DNA from: Cognataquiflexum gelatinilyticum
GTDB lineage: Bacteria; Bacteroidota; Bacteroidia; Cytophagales; Cyclobacteriaceae
Assembly (NCBI RefSeq): GCF_024813435.1
Contig: NZ_JANAEZ010000006.1
Span: forward strand, 186,001-250,000
DNA length: 64,000 nt
Direction: 5' to 3'
Shown here one piece after another: positions 8,634 to 17,279 of this stretch. Within the stretch, counting starts at the first letter, position 1; every line of letters starts with the position of its first letter. The notes below the pieces were generated by a model. That model searched no databases and had not been told where the DNA came from. It saw nothing but the letters and a program-made list of their open reading frames with translations. The translations under genes were made by a program, and so were the position numbers.

Positions 8634-10997
8634 TTATTTATTACCCTTAAGGTGAAGTTCTGTACGTCTGTTTAATTGATGCATATTTTCAGTGCAGGGA
8701 ACGGTTCCGCAGTCGTTAATTGGTTGCGATTTTCCAAACCACTTGAATTCTATTCTATTGGATTCTACACCACGTTGGACCAGGTATTCTAAAACTGCTT
8801 TGGCTCTTCTTTCTGCCAGCTTCAGGTTATAATCTTCATTTCCTCTTTGGTCAGTATGGCCGGCAATATAAAGTTGAAGGTTTTTCAGTTTTTTCATCGT
8901 CAGTCCTACCTTTTCCAAATCTTTCTCATGCACGGCTCTGATGGTAGATTTGTCAAAGTCAAAGTAAACCACAGGAATCGAGTTCATTTCATTTTGAATT
9001 TCCTCAAACAGAGAGTTTTCGTCGCAAAGATCCTTCCCTAGCAAAGATGCTGGTAAATCATATTCTTTGTTTGAATCGCTGAATGCTTCCAAGACCAATT
9101 CACTTCTTCTATTCAATTGATGCTTCAACTCAGGACAAGGTATACCGTCACCACAATCATTGGTTAATTTTTCTTTCCCATACCAATCAATCCTAACCCT
9201 GTTTTCAGGTATTCCAAATTGCGAAAGGTAATTTTTAACTGCTTCGGCACGCTTTTCACTCAATAACATGTTGTACTTGTCAGAAGCCCTGGAGTCCGTA
9301 TGAGAGGCCACGGCTAAGTCAAGGAAGTCATATTTGGTCATCAGTTCTGCGATTTTATTGAGAACCGGTTCTGCATCTTTCCTGATTTTAGCTTTGTCAA
9401 GATCATAGTACACGATATCCACCATGACAGGGAGATTATAAGGTATCTTGACAAGTTTATATTCTCTTTCCAAAACATCATCTTCCAAACCAATGGTAGA
9501 AAGTGTACTGTCATAGATGCTAAAATATCCTTTTTTACTGATTTTAAGATTAAAATTACTTTCAGGTTCTAAATCGGCCAAAATTTCACCCTTTTCATTT
9601 CTGATTGAGGTGATCATTTCCCCACCTTCTTTATTGACTAAAGCCGTATTGAATGACTCGCTGATGATCTTGTCATCACAATCGATTACCCTTGCAATCA
9701 ATTTCTTGAAAAGATCCTCTATCAGGTAAATGTCATCTAATCCCATTCCGCCAACTCTATCAGAACTCAGGTATCTTTTACCATCTTTGGTAACAATGTA
9801 CCCAAAATCATCTCTGGGAGAATTGTAAGGCAATCCCATGTTTTGGATATTACTGAATCCAGAGGAGGAAATGTCTGCTTTGAAGATATCCATACCTCCC
9901 AAACCAGGATGTCCATTAGATGCAAAATATAAAGTGGATCCATTAACAGATGGGTATCGTTCGTTTTTTGGAGTGTTGATTTCTTTGCCAAGGTTAACAG
10001 GTTCACTAAAGTTAAGGTCCCCATCATAAGTGACAAAATAGATATCAAAGCCGCCTACCCCTCCTTCCATGTCAGATACAAAGTAAATTCTTTGATTCTC
10101 CTCGTCTACAAAAGGATTCAAAACACCATATTCAGTGAAATTATTTAGAGGAAAGGGTTTAGAAGAAGATAATGTTCCATCCGATCCGATTATGCTGTAG
10201 AAAATTTCCGAATGAAGGGTAAATTCTCTGCTTCCTTTGATTTTATTGACATCTCTAAGTACAGAATAGAAAACGAGATTTTGGCTTTCCATTAGGCTTG
10301 GATCACTGATGTGGAGGGCTTCAGGGAGATCCGACACCAATTTTGAAAGTATGCTGTCCTTATCATATTTATAGATTCCAAAGAAAGACCTGTCATTAAA
10401 GCTGCTTTTTTCGGAACTGTAAAGATTACTTTTTGCATCCAACCGGATACCTTTTTTGTTTGTAGGGATAACACTACCTCTATCGCTTGAGAAGAACTTG
10501 GAGCCAATCTTATCTACTTGCAGTCCAAAATCGGACCCGTCGCTGTTGATTCCATTTGCTTGGACTAATTTGACATTGACCTTCTTTGAGGACATGCTAC
10601 TGATCAGATCAAAGTCCAGCTCGGGAAAGTCACTCTCATCAAAGGAAGAACCTTTAAGCATTCCGCCAATTTGGTCTGCTTTTCCAACTTTCATAGCTGC
10701 ATTTAGGTAATTGGAATAATCCGATCTTTCAGCTTCTGGATTGGTGATTACCTTTTCCCACCATGTAAAAGATTTATCATACTCTTGGATTTGGCTGTAA
10801 GCTTCTGCAGCATTTCTTGCTGTAGTTATTTTTTGGTTTCTGCTATATGCCTGTTCGTATATTTCTGCTGCATGCTGGAAATTCTCCAAATCTTTTTGTT
10901 TATCTGCATAGCGCAAAAGTCTATTCTGGGCGTCCGAATGGACAGGAAAAATTCCAATAAGTAATATCAGGGAAATGATATAAAATATTCTTCTCAT
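8634..10997 (-). CDS. OmpA-family protein with two tandem OmpA domains, TPR and PD40 repeats
   Basis: A 787-residue protein. A signal peptide (MRRIFYIISLILLIG, ending SDAQ) is followed by a TPR-like helical region (DKQKDLENFQHAAEIYEQAY), beta-propeller PD40/WD40-like repeats (RIYFVSDMEGGVGGFDIYF, LYFASNGHPGLGGMDIF), and two OmpA-like peptidoglycan-binding domains encoded at about 9085-9425 and 8650-8985. Both domains carry the TD-x10-N-x2-L-x3-RA-x2-V signature. One domain at this position is the family norm; two is unusual. ATG 10997 leaves 2 nt after the porP stop, while ATG 11009 would overlap porP by 10 nt. It is the last gene of the four-gene cassette and probably anchors the type IX machinery or the adhesin to the cell wall, as inferred for PorE-like and related proteins. 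Confidence 0.9.
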   Translation of the reverse strand: MRRIFYIISLILLIGIFPVHSDAQNRLLRYADKQKDLENFQHAAEIYEQAYSRNQKITTARNAAEAYSQIQEYDKSFTWWEKVITNPEAERSDYSNYLNAAMKVGKADQIGGMLKGSSFDESDFPELDFDLISSMSSKKVNVKLVQANGINSDGSDFGLQVDKIGSKFFSSDRGSVIPTNKKGIRLDAKSNLYSSEKSSFNDRSFFGIYKYDKDSILSKLVSDLPEALHISDPSLMESQNLVFYSVLRDVNKIKGSREFTLHSEIFYSIIGSDGTLSSSKPFPLNNFTEYGVLNPFVDEENQRIYFVSDMEGGVGGFDIYFVTYDGDLNFSEPVNLGKEINTPKNERYPSVNGSTLYFASNGHPGLGGMDIFKADISSSGFSNIQNMGLPYNSPRDDFGYIVTKDGKRYLSSDRVGGMGLDDIYLIEDLFKKLIARVIDCDDKIISESFNTALVNKEGGEMITSIRNEKGEILADLEPESNFNLKISKKGYFSIYDSTLSTIGLEDDVLEREYKLVKIPYNLPVMVDIVYYDLDKAKIRKDAEPVLNKIAELMTKYDFLDLAVASHTDSRASDKYNMLLSEKRAEAVKNYLSQFGIPENRVRIDWYGKEKLTNDCGDGIPCPELKHQLNRRSELVLEAFSDSNKEYDLPASLLGKDLCDENSLFEEIQNEMNSIPVVYFDFDKSTIRAVHEKDLEKVGLTMKKLKNLQLYIAGHTDQRGNEDYNLKLAERRAKAVLEYLVQRGVESNRIEFKWFGKSQPINDCGTVPCTENMHQLNRRTELHLKGNK

Positions 10998-10999
10998 GA

Positions 11000-11974
11000 T
11001 CAGAACCATCTTGGATTTTTCATTGTGACTTTCCTCGGGGATAAATAAAATCCAACAGAAAACTCATGAGAATTATTTCTGGAATTTTGTAATGCATTTA
11101 ATGTTTGATCATAGGCATACCCAAATCTTACTTTATCTGTGGCAAAAACTTCAACTATAAAAGCTACAGCGTTTCTTCTACTGATATCACTTTCAAGGTT
11201 TTCATTCCAGATATGCATATTTGTCCTATAAGACGCACCCAACCATAGCCTGTTCATGAAAAGGAACATCCCATTTAGGTCAAGGTTGGTTGGAGAACCT
11301 TTAACTTCTTTGATCAAAAAAGAAGGTTTGAATTCAATGGCATCTGTGATTGGGACCATTGCACCGGCAGTCAGGAAAAAATGTAAGTCGTGAAGAGAAA
11401 GCGAAATATCCTGTCTTTCCAAGGAATTCTTTCCAATCATATTGAAAGCACTTAACCCTGCATAAAATCTGGTATTGTGATAAAATAGACCCACGTTCAT
11501 GTTTGGGCTGTAGAGATTATTGATTCCCTCTGGGATTTCCACGTCATCCTGATCGATTGGATTGAGCATGTCCCCGTCTAGTTGGTATTCAGACACCCCA
11601 GCGCTTGCTCCAAGTGCAAGAAAAGATTCTTTGCCTGTTTGGATTCTGTAGGAATAAGTTAGTAATCCGGTGGTTGTTCTTGTAGGCCCGATCTGATCTG
11701 ACAGTACTGATACACCAAATCCCATCATTCCTTCATTTGCACTCAAATCCGCTGTAATCGTAAATGTCCGTGGGGCTCCCTCAAGATTTACCCACTGATT
11801 CCTGTATGTACTTTGTATGTATCCTTGGTTTTTATATCCCGCATATCCTGGATTGATATGCAATCCATTGAAAATATATTGGCTGAACTGTGGCAGCTGC
11901 TGTCCATTTCCCGACTGAATAGCCAAGATGGCTAGCAGTAGGGAGAGTCCAAATATTTTATGGTATCTTTTCAT
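11000..11974 (-). CDS. PorP/SprF family type IX secretion outer-membrane protein
   Basis: A 324-residue beta-barrel protein with signal peptide (cut near SGNGQQLPQFSQYIFN). The conserved PorP/SprF start, QFSQYIFNGLHINPGYAG, is present, and the C-terminal strands end in an aromatic residue (PRWF), as expected for outer-membrane assembly. Family members bind PorE/peptidoglycan-linked components or help export and attach a specific type B cargo protein. The neighbours fit this: the cargo-like 1432-aa adhesin lies 12 bp upstream and the OmpA-domain protein is downstream on the same transcript. The family call is firm. That it is dedicated to the adjacent cargo is inference from the sprB-sprF precedent in Flavobacterium. 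Confidence 0.93.
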   Translation of the reverse strand: MKRYHKIFGLSLLLAILAIQSGNGQQLPQFSQYIFNGLHINPGYAGYKNQGYIQSTYRNQWVNLEGAPRTFTITADLSANEGMMGFGVSVLSDQIGPTRTTTGLLTYSYRIQTGKESFLALGASAGVSEYQLDGDMLNPIDQDDVEIPEGINNLYSPNMNVGLFYHNTRFYAGLSAFNMIGKNSLERQDISLSLHDLHFFLTAGAMVPITDAIEFKPSFLIKEVKGSPTNLDLNGMFLFMNRLWLGASYRTNMHIWNENLESDISRRNAVAFIVEVFATDKVRFGYAYDQTLNALQNSRNNSHEFSVGFYLSPRKVTMKNPRWF

Positions 11975-11986
11975 TTTCAGCGAGAT

Positions 11987-14900
11987 TTACTTTTTGATAA
12001 CCTGGATCCAACCTTTGAACTCGTGTACTTTACCTTCAGAATCTGTTCCTCTGAACACAAAGAAGTAAGTACCACCAACTATACCTTCTGCACTCCAATC
12101 ATTGTCATAATTGCTGTTTTCATAAAGATGATCGCCGAATCTGTTTAGGATTACAATTTCTCTTTTTGCAAATTTTTGTGATCCTTTGATGACAAATCTG
12201 TCATTTTTCCCATCATTATTTGGCGTGATTACATTTGGGATAAAGAATAGATTGATTTCGTTTGAATCTTCTGCGGCATTGTTGTCAGGATTGGTATCAT
12301 CTTCATCAGAAACAACCGTTACCCTGTTTACAATACTCAATGGACTTCCGTTGATCAATGCGTTGGCTTTTACCTTGATATATATTGTCAATTTTGAATT
12401 GGCAGGGAAATAAGGAATGGTGTAGGTTAGCTTTGTTCCTGTCAAGTCTGTGGACACGTTGATGTCCGTGGATGTAGAAATAAAGCGAGAGCTTACATAG
12501 GTGATTCCGTTTGGAAGATCATCCACCACCACTACATTTGTTGCATCAAAGCTGCTTGAATTGGTTACATCAATTTGGTATTCGAATTCATCACCTTCAA
12601 AAATTTCGGCATTGTTTGAAGTTTTTGTGATGCTCATGTCTACCTCTGAATTGACCAATCTGAAAGTCACAAAAGCTTCATCGCTGTTGGTTGGATTCAG
12701 GGATTCTGTCAGGATATACTTCAGTCTGTATTCCCTAGCTTCATTTACGCCGGGGATTAGGCTCAATTCACCATCTCCTGTAGTCAATAGACCGATGATG
12801 CCATCAAGTTCAACGAACTCAAAGTTGACATTATCAGGTGTTACGGGTTGTCCATTAAGCAAATCATTAGAAAGGATATTGCCCAATACACCGCCGAAAT
12901 CCAAAGCATGTGTTCCAAATTCGTCGTCATTGGCAATAATCTCATTCTTGGATCCCACGACTGTAACCGAATCAGTTGAGTCTACCTCATCTCCATCAGA
13001 ACCTGTAGTTGAAACCAAAACAGTATTTAGTATGGTGCCTGAAATAAGGTCTTCCGCTTTTACGGTATATGTAGTTTGGAAGGATACGGTCTGACCTGGA
13101 GATAAGCTTGGGATAATTTCATCCATTCCTGTTAGTGGATCCACCACAGAAATATTGGTTAAAGTTGTATTTCCGGTATTGGTAACTGTAATGGTATAGG
13201 AAATTATCTGGCCAACTTCATTGAATGTTTCAGTTTCGGTGGATTTACTTACTGCAATGGAATCTATCTTCTCAAAAACTTGAACATCATCGTCAGAAAC
13301 TTCAATTTCATTTTCTGCAAAGTCACCTTTAACTGTAGCTACGTTTGTAAAAGAACCAAAGTCGATGTCCTCTTGCGTCAATACATATTCAGCTGAGAAT
13401 GTGGTACTGTCTGAAGCTCCTGGGGCTAAAATTTCAATCGGGCCTCCTGCTACAGTTACTTTTGGATCTACAAGTGTGATATTGGTGTAGTCTACATTTC
13501 CGGTATTGGTTACTGTGAAAGTGTAGACAATTTTGTCTCCGGCATTTGTGATATTATTACCATCTACATCGACCAATTTGCCTGACTTTTCGAATATTAT
13601 AGAGCAAGTATTGACATTTACTGTTACCAAAACTCTTGGACCTGTACAATCTGAGGATGAGCCTTCAGCAACCCAAATTTGAACTGTTCCAGTATCATTG
13701 GAATCAATCTGATATCCTTGCAATGCTTCTCCTCCTTCGGCTTGGGTAAAGAAAAACACATCATATTCACTTTCGCTACCTTGATTACTTGGAGTGATCA
13801 AGGTATTTAGATTTGGAATTTCTTGTCCTTGGCAATAATTGTAAACAGCTCCCTCAGCTACAGTTGGGCTTGTGGTAACGATTGAAACTTCAATATTAAA
13901 TTCGAAAATACAATTGCTTGAATTCACAGGAATACCAAAGTAGGTACCACTTGTAGCTGGGAAAGGATTTGAAGCCGTAAATTCATTAGAATTATTTGGA
14001 TCTATGCCATCAAAGAACCTGATTCCCACTGGGAATGAAATAGCAATGCTGTTGAAAGGAATACCCTCCTCAGGATTGATGTTGCAAAAGGAGAAACTGT
14101 CAAACAAATCCACTTCTCCGCAATTTGCATTCGCCCATTCTGTGGCACCAACAATTGGGATAATAAGCGGAGTCTGGATGGGTTCACCTTCACAATCTCC
14201 GTCCAAAAAGCCTTGGGTAAGTTGGATACCGCTGAACTCACTTTGTGATATTTTTCCTTTTCCGGAAATTGAGCCTCCAACAGAAATGAAAGCGTCACAG
14301 TTAGGATTTGAAAGAATCAAACAATCTTCAGTGGCTTTTAACTTAAAGGTAATTCTTGCCAATATGGAATTGATATCTTCCAAAAGGGGCAATTCTCCCA
14401 ACTCCCATACAATTGAACCTGTCGCACCTAGGTTAGGATCAAAATAAGGAGCCTTTACAGTGTTTGGGGAAAAGAAAACTTCAAAATCAGCACCAACAAA
14501 AGTTGAGGTAAATGGAATAGGTATAATCACTTTTCCATTTTCAATTTCTTCAGTACCTAAATTTCTGATATCTAATGTATATTCAATTTCCTGACCTGGC
14601 TGAACAGTAGGATTTTCCGTTGCAGGTTCACCATTGATGGTAGCAACCTGGTTCAAACCCTGTATATCCGGTACATAGGCATCTACCGAAAAGGCTATGG
14701 AGTAAATATTGTAGATATCAATGTTTGAACCATACCTAAAAGAGGTTGAAGTTTGTCCATTTGCAATGATAGAATTATTTGGGTTTGGTACATTCCACAT
14801 TGCTATGTCAATACCGGTATTATTGTCCAATTCAGGATTTCTTGGGTTTGCGATTAAATTTCCATTATTGTCGCTTACAGGAGTGTATATTGAAGAGTTA

Positions 14901-16285
14901 AAGAAATTATTTGTTTCATTCAGGGCATGATTCAACCTCACCCACTCAGTATCTGCAGCATTTCTGATTTCAAAGTAATCACCGAACAAACCTCTTTCCC
15001 CTTCACTTGCCATAACCCCTAGTTTCAAATTTACAGGGCCATTTTGAACGGCATTAAACCCATCGATCAATAATTCTCCATTCACAGCAACAGAATCCCC
15101 TCTAGTCCTTATGAATGAATAACCATCAAATACCGTAACATCTCTCCATTTCATTTTGGAGTTTTCATAAACGACTACTATTCCCCAATGACCAAAATAA
15201 CCAACACTACCTCCGATACCGTCTGTAAGTGCCAAATCTGCGACTGTGTATTCTCCTAGGCCTTGACTTTTGATAAGTTGGGTGACGTCAGCATATCCAA
15301 CATACATATCATTCAATTCACCTTGAGGGTAAAGAATGTTATTTGAGGTGGCAATAATTTCTTGGTATTCAGATGTTGCAGGACCTTTTATTTTAATTTT
15401 TCTCTTATCCAGGTTAACAAATACGGGTACCTCAGGTACAAAAACGCCATTTGAAGTGATCCTAATAAAATTTTGATTTGTCCTATATGCAGCTAATTCT
15501 TCGGTTCTTGAAACAATCCTCTGCATCCTATCTATTTGCAAGGTGATTTCTCCATCATTTATTGTGATAGGATCAAATGTTACTGTTCTGATATTTCCAT
15601 CTGTAGTTACAGTTTGATTGGTAAGGGTGGTCATTGGACCACTTGTTCCGATCCTGTATCTAGCCGGATTGTTATTTGAGTTTGAAAATTCAAACTGGTA
15701 AGTATTTCCTCCTCGTCTTGAAGTGAAGGTGTATCTTGGAGACCTATTTCCTTCAGATCCAATTCGGGAAATTGACATCAAATAAAAAGAATTGGCAATT
15801 GAATCATTGTGATTTGCTATTTGAATCTGATTGGTAACTTGTATTGGTTGGCCATCTTCATATCTGGAAATGACATCGAAATTCATTCCTAGTTCAGGAT
15901 TTGCCCTTCCTGACCAATAAAGTCCCGCATAAATTATTTCTGAACAATTTGGGTCTGCATTGTTTTCTCTTGAAAAAACCAAAGTCGAAGATGAGGAATT
16001 GACAGTATTGGGATTGTTATCCACATCCACGTAGATCATTTGATTTCCTGAATTGTCAATCTCTTCAGGGTTAGCAAGAGTAAGATTGGTATTACCAATA
16101 ATGGTAAAATCACCCCTGAGTTTGAATATGTTGTTTTCAGGTGCCGGATTTCCTACTCTATGTTTGAATGGAACCCTATTGTCAGTCTGAGCTGAAATCT
16201 TTCCCGAGAAAACGCCTGTCAACAAGATCAAAAACAAGTTGGTCAAGAGCGCTTTTTTGAATGAAAATTGGAAAAATGCTTTCAT
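11987..16285 (-). CDS. Giant secreted adhesin with DUF11-type repeats and type IX type B sorting domain
   Basis: A 1432-residue cell-surface protein. The signal peptide begins at MKAFFQFSFKKALL (ATG 16285) and ends near ISAQ. The frame continues to 16354 but would then overlap the upstream gene, so the later ATG is chosen. The N-terminal half is a large non-repetitive beta-rich region. The second half has at least three DUF11-like repeats with the core YTFTVTNTGN / YTITVTNTGN / YQIDVTNSSS. The last about 85 residues are a CHU_C gliding-associated domain (FIPNVITPNNDGKNDRF to FKGWIQVIKK), the signal that directs proteins through the type IX system. PorP/SprF and OmpA genes follow. Likely roles are adhesion, gliding or matrix formation; the ligand is unknown. 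Confidence 0.92.
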   Translation of the reverse strand: MKAFFQFSFKKALLTNLFLILLTGVFSGKISAQTDNRVPFKHRVGNPAPENNIFKLRGDFTIIGNTNLTLANPEEIDNSGNQMIYVDVDNNPNTVNSSSSTLVFSRENNADPNCSEIIYAGLYWSGRANPELGMNFDVISRYEDGQPIQVTNQIQIANHNDSIANSFYLMSISRIGSEGNRSPRYTFTSRRGGNTYQFEFSNSNNNPARYRIGTSGPMTTLTNQTVTTDGNIRTVTFDPITINDGEITLQIDRMQRIVSRTEELAAYRTNQNFIRITSNGVFVPEVPVFVNLDKRKIKIKGPATSEYQEIIATSNNILYPQGELNDMYVGYADVTQLIKSQGLGEYTVADLALTDGIGGSVGYFGHWGIVVVYENSKMKWRDVTVFDGYSFIRTRGDSVAVNGELLIDGFNAVQNGPVNLKLGVMASEGERGLFGDYFEIRNAADTEWVRLNHALNETNNFFNSSIYTPVSDNNGNLIANPRNPELDNNTGIDIAMWNVPNPNNSIIANGQTSTSFRYGSNIDIYNIYSIAFSVDAYVPDIQGLNQVATINGEPATENPTVQPGQEIEYTLDIRNLGTEEIENGKVIIPIPFTSTFVGADFEVFFSPNTVKAPYFDPNLGATGSIVWELGELPLLEDINSILARITFKLKATEDCLILSNPNCDAFISVGGSISGKGKISQSEFSGIQLTQGFLDGDCEGEPIQTPLIIPIVGATEWANANCGEVDLFDSFSFCNINPEEGIPFNSIAISFPVGIRFFDGIDPNNSNEFTASNPFPATSGTYFGIPVNSSNCIFEFNIEVSIVTTSPTVAEGAVYNYCQGQEIPNLNTLITPSNQGSESEYDVFFFTQAEGGEALQGYQIDSNDTGTVQIWVAEGSSSDCTGPRVLVTVNVNTCSIIFEKSGKLVDVDGNNITNAGDKIVYTFTVTNTGNVDYTNITLVDPKVTVAGGPIEILAPGASDSTTFSAEYVLTQEDIDFGSFTNVATVKGDFAENEIEVSDDDVQVFEKIDSIAVSKSTETETFNEVGQIISYTITVTNTGNTTLTNISVVDPLTGMDEIIPSLSPGQTVSFQTTYTVKAEDLISGTILNTVLVSTTGSDGDEVDSTDSVTVVGSKNEIIANDDEFGTHALDFGGVLGNILSNDLLNGQPVTPDNVNFEFVELDGIIGLLTTGDGELSLIPGVNEAREYRLKYILTESLNPTNSDEAFVTFRLVNSEVDMSITKTSNNAEIFEGDEFEYQIDVTNSSSFDATNVVVVDDLPNGITYVSSRFISTSTDINVSTDLTGTKLTYTIPYFPANSKLTIYIKVKANALINGSPLSIVNRVTVVSDEDDTNPDNNAAEDSNEINLFFIPNVITPNNDGKNDRFVIKGSQKFAKREIVILNRFGDHLYENSNYDNDWSAEGIVGGTYFFVFRGTDSEGKVHEFKGWIQVIKK

Positions 16286-16304
16286 GGTTTTATCTGTTTT
16301 AAGA

Positions 16305-16814
16305 TTAAAAATTAGAATTGATCTGGAACAAAAGAATGACATCGCCTTCTTCATTTCCGGCTACCATCTTTTCGACCTCTTCAGATGTCAATGGTACCTC
16401 AGAATTGATAAGAATGTAGACGAGATTTGAAAAACCTTCCAATTCACTGATATTAATTCTTATAGCAGACTTTTCCGTTTCATGGTTCAAGTTGATCTGC
16501 AAAAGCTTGACAGTTCGAAAAATATTGTTTCCTGACTTTAAAGACGAAAGGGAATTTGTGTTTGAAGAAACTTTTTGAGGAAAACCCTCTCCAATAAGTT
16601 GTGTCTTTGAATCAGTTAGAATAACTGTAGCAACATTATCATACACAAGACTCTTTAACAAATCTGTGTTATTCTCTCCTTCTTGTTTCATGAATTCTTC
16701 AAGCAAAAGTGCTTTTTGAGCATGAACTTGAGTAAACGACAAGAGGATTAGTGTAAAAACCAAAAACAAACAGTTACGGTTTTCTTTCTTGGAGATTGTA
16801 AATAATGTAATCAT
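16305..16814 (-). CDS. Secreted or periplasmic protein of unknown function leading the type IX cassette
   Basis: A 169-residue protein with an N-terminal signal peptide ending in FTQVHAQ. The mature part (about 136 residues) is predicted mixed alpha/beta and has no Cys, no lipobox and no motif I recognise. A notable segment, INISELEGFSNLVYILI, looks like a buried strand-helix unit. It is the first gene of the cassette, 19 nt before the adhesin ATG, so it is almost certainly cotranscribed with the adhesin, porP and the OmpA-domain gene. A chaperone-like, regulatory or structural accessory role for the adhesin is possible but is only inference from position. Confidence 0.8.
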   Translation of the reverse strand: MITLFTISKKENRNCLFLVFTLILLSFTQVHAQKALLLEEFMKQEGENNTDLLKSLVYDNVATVILTDSKTQLIGEGFPQKVSSNTNSLSSLKSGNNIFRTVKLLQINLNHETEKSAIRINISELEGFSNLVYILINSEVPLTSEEVEKMVAGNEEGDVILLFQINSNF

Positions 16815-17045
16815 AGCGAGATATTAAAGTAAACAAAATGGGTAGGCAGTTGAGATAGATAAAGCCTGAATTAAGCGAAATGGGTGACAAGGGTGTTGTT
16901 ATTACCATTTAACTGCTGTAAAAATACAATTATTTGATTTTCATTTCCTAATGATTTTCAAAAAATATTTTATAAAATGCATTTTTATGCATTTATATGT
17001 TTACTAAACGCTTAAATTTCTGTTAATCATTAAAAATTGAAAAAT
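16815..17045. other. Upstream region of the type IX cassette
   Basis: AT-rich sequence with two ATGCAT palindromes separated by T4 around 16976-16992. No exact TAnnTTTG box was found on the minus strand, so the cassette promoter was not located. No small gene is supported here. Confidence 0.5.
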
Positions 17046-17077
17046 AAAAAAGGGGTGATCAACCCCTTTTCCTTTTT
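17046..17077. terminator. Bidirectional terminator overlapping the 43-aa gene's end
   Basis: An AAAAGGGG/CCCCTTTT stem (17048-17055 with 17063-17070) with a 7-nt loop. The A and T tracts allow function in both directions. The TGA stop of the small minus-strand gene lies within the loop. Confidence 0.75.
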
Positions 17078-17190
17078 GTCTTTTTTTCATCTTTCAACTG
17101 CTGAAGGTATTTTTTTATAATCTCCAGCCTCTGATTGTCTCCCAAACTGAATTGAGGAACAATCCTTTCCAAGCTCCATTGCATAATCAT
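17059..17190 (-). CDS. Small basic-tailed protein, 43 aa
   Basis: ATG at 17190 opens a 44-codon frame ending TGA at 17059. The product starts MIMQWSLERIVPQFSLGD, continues with an amphipathic helix (NQRLEIIKKYLQQLKDE), and ends in a Lys/Arg-rich tail (KKTKRKRG). An alternative ATG lies two codons in. Reasons to believe it is real: a sensible helix-forming composition, a stop placed exactly in the loop of a strong terminator, and otherwise empty flanking sequence. The function is unknown; the basic tail could bind nucleic acid or membrane. It is divergent from the aldehyde dehydrogenase gene. No recognisable promoter box was found. Confidence 0.6.
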   Translation of the reverse strand: MIMQWSLERIVPQFSLGDNQRLEIIKKYLQQLKDEKKTKRKRG

Positions 17191-17279
17191 TGTTTATTTT
17201 GGCTTATTTTACGTAGCCAAAAAAGATTTGTTTTTTCGGATTCGTTCTCTGAAATTGATAGATATTAAAGCCAAGGACC

